Below are positions 46,811 to 51,582 of a stretch of 51,582 nt of DNA, piece after piece (the stretch's first letter is position 1; each line of letters opens with the position of its first letter). Source of the stretch: Coriobacteriia bacterium. GTDB lineage: Bacteria > Actinomycetota > Coriobacteriia > Coriobacteriales > QAMH01. The position numbers and the translations under genes are program-made. The stretch is taken from assembly GCA_003149935.1 (NCBI GenBank), contig QAMH01000001.1, positions 1-51,582 of the forward strand. Direction: 5' to 3'. The notes below the pieces were generated by a model. It ran no database searches and was not told where the DNA came from. It worked only from the letters and a program-made list of their open reading frames with translations.

Positions 46811-49800
46811 TGCCTCTTACCCCTAGTCAACGCGCTGCGGTCGAAAGTGCCCACGAACCGCTATTCATCCAGGCTGGCGCCGGCACGGGCAAGACCTTTA
46901 CGCTCACCAAGCGCATTGCATATGGTCTCTCGCAAGAGTCGGGGCCACTCATCGGCGATGTCGATCGACTGCTCACCATCACGTTTACCAACAAGGCTGC
47001 AGGCGAGCTTATCGGTCGCGTGCGCGCCGAGTTGCGTGCGCAGGGGCTTGACGAGGAGTCCCTCAAGATCGACGCCGCCTGGATATCGACCATTCACTCG
47101 ATGTGCCGCCGCATACTGCTTTCGCATGCCTTCGATGTCGGTGTCGACCCAGGCGCAAACTTGCTCACCGAGGACGAGACGCAGGCGCTTTCCGCCCTCG
47201 CGCTCGATGCGTTGCTGCAGGACAATGCGAAGGACGCGCGTCTCAACTTGCTTTTCGACAGTCTTGGCGTCGAGAGCGCGACGAAGCTCGTCAACAATCT
47301 ATCAGAGTTGCTCATGCTTGCGCCGGGCGGCAGGAACGATTTCGACTTGGGGCCAGCCCCTGCGCCGGCTCGCGTCATCGCCAGTCGCGTGCAAGGGCTC
47401 CTCGCCACGTATCAGGGGGCACTTGCCGAGCTCGACGAGCTCGGACTTCCCGAGGGCAAGATAACGTATGTCCAGAATCGCGATAAGGTCGCCGCGGTGG
47501 TGGCGGCTCTCGAGGCGCTGTCCACCAGCCAAATGCGCCCTCTCTCCTGGAGTGCGCTCGCCAACGCCATCGAGGAGTGCAAGCCGCCGGGTGGAGGCAA
47601 TCTCTCCGCACCTTATAACGGTATCTTCGCCAAATGCAGAGATGCCCTGCTCGAGGCCGCGGCCGAGGCACAGTCTGCGAGCGCGTACGAGCTTCTGCGG
47701 GCAGCATTCGACCTTGCGGCAGAGCATCTCGAGCGCCATCGCGCGCTCAAGCAGGCACAAGGCGCATTCGACACGAATGACTTGCTCATCGCAACGTACA
47801 AGCTGCTCGACGAAGACGACGGGCTGGCGCGGGCGTATCGCGAAAGCTTCGATTCCGTCATGGTCGACGAGTTCCAGGACACGGATAACTTGCAGGTTGG
47901 TATCGTAAGCAAGATATGCGACGAGGGGCTTACGACGCTGGCCACGGTGGGTGATGCGCAGCAATCGATATACGGTTTTCGTGGGGCCGATCTCGAGGTA
48001 TACCAACGTACGCGCGCCATGATGCGCGAGCGTGGCTCCAACGAGGTCGAGCTCACCGTTAACTATCGTTCACAACCTGACATCCTGCGCTTCGTCGAGG
48101 ACATCTTCTCCAAGCCGGAGTTCTTCGGTGGGGAGTTCCTCAAGGTGAGCTCGGGTCGCGAGGAAGGGTTCAACCCGTCATGGCTCATGCCAGACGAGCC
48201 GCGCGTGAAGATACTTCTCTCGGCCGGCCACAAAGCCGAAAAGGGGCAGGGAAGGACTTCGGTTGACGCGTTGCGCCAGGCCGATGCCGTGGCGCTTGCC
48301 GATGAATTCGAGCGCCTGCACGCACAGGGCGCCCCGTATGGCGATATGGCGATTTTGCTCCAGTCGACGAAGGGTGCCAAGGCAGGTCCCTATCTGCGCG
48401 AGCTGCGCAAACGCGGCATACCGGTCATCGTCTCGGGTGGCTCGGACTTCTTCTTGCAGCCTGAGGTTTCGACCGTTGTCATGTTGCTGCGTGTTTTGGC
48501 AGACCGTGATGATGACGAGGCGCTCTTCGATTTGCTCGGCTCAGATTTCTTCAATGCAAGTGATGACGCGCTGCTCGCCCTATCGGTCATCAATCGCCAG
48601 CGCCTCAGGCTCCTGCCTGGTGAGTCACGCGCCAAGCCCTCGCTCTATGACGCGCTATGTCTATACATCGAGGAGGCACAAGACGATGCCGATGAGGCGC
48701 TCGCATGTGCATTCGACACGCTCGAGCACGTGCTTGCCGCCTCGCCGAGCATCCCTCTCGCGCAACTCGTGCGAGAGGCCATCGCGCTTTCCGGCTGGCA
48801 GGCTACGCTGTCTGCGCGCGGTATCGAGGGCGGTGCGGTTTTTGCGAATATCGAGCGCGCGTGCGATCTCATCGAAGACTACGAGAAGCTTCACGGACAT
48901 GCGCCCTTTGCCACAAGCGCCTATTTCCGCAGTCTTGTTGACCTTGCTTGCGAGGGCAAGGGCGCTCGTGCCAAGCTTGGAACGCTCGTGAGCTCAGGCC
49001 AGGATGCCGTCTGCATCATGACGATTCATAGCTCCAAGGGTCTGGAGTTTCCCATCGTTGCCGTCGCGGAGTTCGAAAAGAGCACACGTCATACCGGTGC
49101 ATCGCTTATTTCGCTTTCCGAAGAGGGCAGACGCTATCTCGCGCTTGGCATCGCGGGGTCGAGCGCCGCCGCACGCTACCTTGCCGACGAAGACCAGGAC
49201 CCTGGCTCCTTCGCCCTTGCCAGCGAGGTCGCCGAGCATCGGGCTCATGCCCATCAGCTCAAGAAGCTACGCGATGCACAAGAACAGCAGCGTTTGCTCT
49301 ACGTTGCGCTCACGCGCGCACGAGACAAACTCATCCTCGTGGCACACGATGGCGCCTTCGCATCCAAGGGCGACTTATCTGCGGGCCTCACGAGTAGCTG
49401 CCTGCATGCGGTGTTTGGCGAGGAGATCCCCACGCAGCATGCAAAGGTCATGACAGGTGCCGGGGCGCTTGTGGAGCTCGCCGTCACCGAAGTCCCCTAT
49501 GGGGCGCAAGAGGAGCAGACGGACGACGAAGAGGGCTCGCTCGCCGTCATGCATCGTTATCCGGTTTTTGAATTGCCGCCGCGTATTTCGGCGCAGCCGC
49601 TTGATCACAGGCAAATCTACTCGTATTCCTCGATTGCACATCGTGATGCGCAGCATCGTGAGCTTATCGCCCCCGCAGTCACCTTGCATGATCGCTCCCA
49701 GGATGTCGAGACGGTCAGCCCCGTCGGTTCGTCATTTCACCTTGTCGCGCAATGGCTTGCGTCAGTTCCGCGTGCCGATGAACGCGGCATTGAGCGTCGC

Positions 49801-50232
49801 ATGCTCGCTGCTGCGCGTCGCTATGGGCTCGATGAGGAGCAACGCGTGCGGCTCGCCAACGCGGTCGCCGCCTGGGTCTCATCAGAGCGCTACGCCATGG
49901 TGCAGGAGTACGAGCGTCGCCATGCGGAGTACGCGTTCTGCGTCGATGTCGAGGGTGTCCCGCTCGAAGGCTACATTGACCTTATATGCTTTGATGACGA
50001 AGGGGGAGCCCTGGTCATCGACTACAAGACGGGCACGAGCGGGCAGGGTGAGGACCTGCACGAGCGCTACGCCCTGCAGGCGCAGTGCTATGCCTATGCG
50101 CTGCTGTCTTCGGGCGCCTGCGAGCATGTCGACATGGCGTTCGTACGTCCCGAGGCAGGCATGCAAGAGGTTGCGTTCAGCTTCGATGCGGGCGATGTTC
50201 CCGCGCTGGCACAGCACATCTTGGGAGCCTAA
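46810..50232 (+). CDS. addA: AddA-type UvrD-family helicase-nuclease
   Basis: 1140 residues. Motif I AGAGTGKTFTLTKRIAYGL, motif II VMVDEFQDTDN, motif III VGDAQQSIYGFRGAD, motif V TIHSSKGLEFPIV and motif VI LLYVALTRARDKL mark a superfamily 1A 3'-5' helicase. The C-terminal PD-(D/E)XK nuclease has EGYIDLICFDDEGGALVIDY followed by KTG and LQAQCYAYAL. ATG 46810 overlaps the addB stop and has GGGAGG 6 nt upstream; a TTG at 46789 is less likely. Its stop abuts the stop of the opposing dinB with no base between. Confidence 0.92.
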   Translation: MPLTPSQRAAVESAHEPLFIQAGAGTGKTFTLTKRIAYGLSQESGPLIGDVDRLLTITFTNKAAGELIGRVRAELRAQGLDEESLKIDAAWISTIHSMCRRILLSHAFDVGVDPGANLLTEDETQALSALALDALLQDNAKDARLNLLFDSLGVESATKLVNNLSELLMLAPGGRNDFDLGPAPAPARVIASRVQGLLATYQGALAELDELGLPEGKITYVQNRDKVAAVVAALEALSTSQMRPLSWSALANAIEECKPPGGGNLSAPYNGIFAKCRDALLEAAAEAQSASAYELLRAAFDLAAEHLERHRALKQAQGAFDTNDLLIATYKLLDEDDGLARAYRESFDSVMVDEFQDTDNLQVGIVSKICDEGLTTLATVGDAQQSIYGFRGADLEVYQRTRAMMRERGSNEVELTVNYRSQPDILRFVEDIFSKPEFFGGEFLKVSSGREEGFNPSWLMPDEPRVKILLSAGHKAEKGQGRTSVDALRQADAVALADEFERLHAQGAPYGDMAILLQSTKGAKAGPYLRELRKRGIPVIVSGGSDFFLQPEVSTVVMLLRVLADRDDDEALFDLLGSDFFNASDDALLALSVINRQRLRLLPGESRAKPSLYDALCLYIEEAQDDADEALACAFDTLEHVLAASPSIPLAQLVREAIALSGWQATLSARGIEGGAVFANIERACDLIEDYEKLHGHAPFATSAYFRSLVDLACEGKGARAKLGTLVSSGQDAVCIMTIHSSKGLEFPIVAVAEFEKSTRHTGASLISLSEEGRRYLALGIAGSSAAARYLADEDQDPGSFALASEVAEHRAHAHQLKKLRDAQEQQRLLYVALTRARDKLILVAHDGAFASKGDLSAGLTSSCLHAVFGEEIPTQHAKVMTGAGALVELAVTEVPYGAQEEQTDDEEGSLAVMHRYPVFELPPRISAQPLDHRQIYSYSSIAHRDAQHRELIAPAVTLHDRSQDVETVSPVGSSFHLVAQWLASVPRADERGIERRMLAAARRYGLDEEQRVRLANAVAAWVSSERYAMVQEYERRHAEYAFCVDVEGVPLEGYIDLICFDDEGGALVIDYKTGTSGQGEDLHERYALQAQCYAYALLSSGACEHVDMAFVRPEAGMQEVAFSFDAGDVPALAQHILGA

Positions 50233-51477
50233 TTACAGCTCGCCGTCGTTCATGCCGCGGGTGCCGGTGTCCTTGGCTTTGAGCTTGAGCTCGCGGCCAA
50301 ATTTGAGCGCCCCATCGCCAAACCTGTCGCGCACCTTGTCCGCTGCGGCAATGGCCTCGGCGTTGCCCTGTTCGGTCTCGGCGTTCGCAAACAGGTCGAG
50401 CTGCTCGTCTTGCGTGTCGAATCCCGATACGCCCACGCCGACGAGGCGTACGGCGTCACCCTCTTGCCAGATTTCGCCGATGAGTCTCTTGGCGATGGGA
50501 ATGAAGACGCCCTCGTCGTCGACGTTGGCGCCCAGACCCTGCTGGGCGCTGCGTATGGACAGGTCGGCATAGCGTAGCTTGAGCGTGACGGTGTGACCCG
50601 CGAGCTGCTTGCGACGCAGGCGCCGTCCGACCATAGACCCGAGGAAGTCAACGGCATCCTCGATTTCCGCGCGGGTGGTGAGGTCGCTTGCGAAGGTACG
50701 CTCGTGGCTCACGGATTTAAGCGTGCGTTCGGTTACGATGGGGCGCTCGTCTATTCCCGCGGCTCGGTCCCGCATGACTGGTGCATTTACGCCAAAGATG
50801 GGACGAAGGGTCTCCACATCCGCAGTAGCCAGCTCTCCGAGAGTGCGGATACCCACCGCTTCGAGGCGCTTTACGCTTTGCTTGCCGATGCCGGACATGA
50901 CGCGAATCTTCATGGGCGCAAGAAATGTCGCCTCGCTTCCTGGGTACACCACGGTGAGACCCCGGGGCTTGTCGAGGTCGGAGGCGATTTTGGCAACCGT
51001 CTTGCCGCTTGCCACGCCGATTGAGCACGTGACACCCAGCTCAGCGACATGTTCCTGGATACGCATGGCGATAGCCACGGGATCATCTCCCGTGAAGCGT
51101 CCAGGAGTGACGTCGAGAAAGGCCTCGTCAATGGAGACCTGCTCGAGCAACGGCGATTCGGCATAGAGGATATCCATGACGGCACGGGACATCTCGTGAT
51201 AGCGCTCGAAGTGGGGCGTCGTCCAGATAGCGTCTGGGCACAGACGCTCGGCGACAGCCGAGGCCATGGCGGAGTGCACCCCATATGTGCGGGCTTCGTA
51301 AGAGCAGGTGGAGACGACACCGCGACGATCGGCGCGACCGCCGACGATGACCGGCTTGCCACGCCATTCGGGATGATCGAGTTGCTCGACGGAGGCAAAG
51401 AACGCATCAAGGTCGACGAGCAGAATCGCCTTGCCCGACCATGTGCGTTGTAATATGTCTGCGTGCATAGAAGTCAT
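50233..51477 (-). CDS. dinB: DNA polymerase IV (Y family)
   Basis: Translesion DNA polymerase, 414 residues. ILLVDLDAFFASVEQ (first metal Asp), YEARTYGVHSAM, SIDEAFLDV (catalytic Asp-Glu), the helix-hairpin-helix MSGIGKQSVKRLEAVGIRTL, then the little-finger domain ending near 350 and a polar tail. ATG 51477 and ATG 51468 are both possible; neither has a clear ribosome site. I see no LexA-type box upstream; instead the upstream DNA is a repeat cluster. Converges on addA. Confidence 0.95.
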   Translation of the reverse strand: MTSMHADILQRTWSGKAILLVDLDAFFASVEQLDHPEWRGKPVIVGGRADRRGVVSTCSYEARTYGVHSAMASAVAERLCPDAIWTTPHFERYHEMSRAVMDILYAESPLLEQVSIDEAFLDVTPGRFTGDDPVAIAMRIQEHVAELGVTCSIGVASGKTVAKIASDLDKPRGLTVVYPGSEATFLAPMKIRVMSGIGKQSVKRLEAVGIRTLGELATADVETLRPIFGVNAPVMRDRAAGIDERPIVTERTLKSVSHERTFASDLTTRAEIEDAVDFLGSMVGRRLRRKQLAGHTVTLKLRYADLSIRSAQQGLGANVDDEGVFIPIAKRLIGEIWQEGDAVRLVGVGVSGFDTQDEQLDLFANAETEQGNAEAIAAADKVRDRFGDGALKFGRELKLKAKDTGTRGMNDGEL

Positions 51478-51494
51478 GCCGACATTGTACTCGG

Positions 51495-51552
51495 ACGTGA
51501 CAGGGGGACGGGGACGTGACAGGGGGACGGGGACGTGACAGTGGGGACGGGG
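51495..51552. repeat. Three tandem 19-20 bp repeats upstream of dinB
   Basis: ACGTGACAGGGGGACGGGG occurs at 51495-51513 and 51514-51532; a third copy with one inserted T is at 51533-51552. They lie 18 bases upstream of the dinB start and lead straight into a palindrome with the same GTGACA core. Confidence 0.85.
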
Positions 51553-51582
51553 GTTCTGTCACGCCCATGGGCGTGACAGAAC
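51553..51582. repeat. Perfect 30-nt palindrome at the window end
   Basis: GTTCTGTCACGCCCA and its exact reverse complement meet with no spacer and end on the last base of the window. The GTGACA core is shared with the adjoining tandem repeats, suggesting one REP-like element that may continue beyond the window. Confidence 0.85.

Noticed and set aside
51495..51582. CRISPR array at the right end
   Set aside because: The units are contiguous with no spacers, only three copies, and no cas gene is nearby.

Overview
The window is a 51.6 kb piece of a high-GC bacterial chromosome. Gene content and protein style suggest an actinobacterium of the class Coriobacteriia, possibly Eggerthellaceae. This is inferred from recalled protein similarity; there is no 16S rRNA gene here to confirm it. 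It is mostly the housekeeping transcription and translation supercluster, all on the + strand, plus a few accessory cassettes and a DNA-repair block at the right end.

Layout. 1-9900: the 3' part of tuf, rpmG, tRNA-Trp, secE, nusG, rplK, rplA; a divergent LysR regulator / MFS transporter pair; the L10 leader with rplJ and rplL; a two-domain PPK2 polyphosphate kinase and a YfcE-type phosphodiesterase. 9900-21650: rpoB, rpoC, rpsL, rpsG, fusA. 21680-39660: rpsJ, a three-gene minus-strand cassette (RelB/DinJ-like antitoxin, PIN toxin, small basic protein), then rplC through rplQ in the usual S10, spc and alpha order, including secY, adk, map, infA, rpmJ and rpoA. 39690-42711: ecfT, truA, an acyl carrier protein and two small membrane proteins. 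42646-51477: maf (minus), a HAD phosphatase, the AddB and AddA recombination nuclease-helicase, and dinB (minus). The last 90 bases are repeats.

Two observations stand out. First, the 3' ends of rplA, rplL and rplX lie in long nested imperfect palindromes of about 100-112 nt. They share one architecture (three stems, 5-nt loops), their stems differ between copies but still pair, and they carry recurring TC:TC mismatches that would be tandem G-A pairs on the opposite strand. The rplK-rplA spacer holds a larger relative. The outer stem includes the stop codon of the upstream gene. I do not recognise this family. Second, the C-terminus of RpoC carries a segment that aligns without gaps to the C-terminal DNA-binding domain of RpoA from the same window, keeping the equivalents of E. 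coli alpha R265 and N268. RpoB, L17 and L16 also have unusual low-complexity C-terminal extensions.

Three REP-like palindrome types occur near 9930, 41350 and 51550. Many core genes start with GTG or TTG. Everything was read by eye; no database or folding program was used, so family calls rest on remembered motifs and hand alignment.
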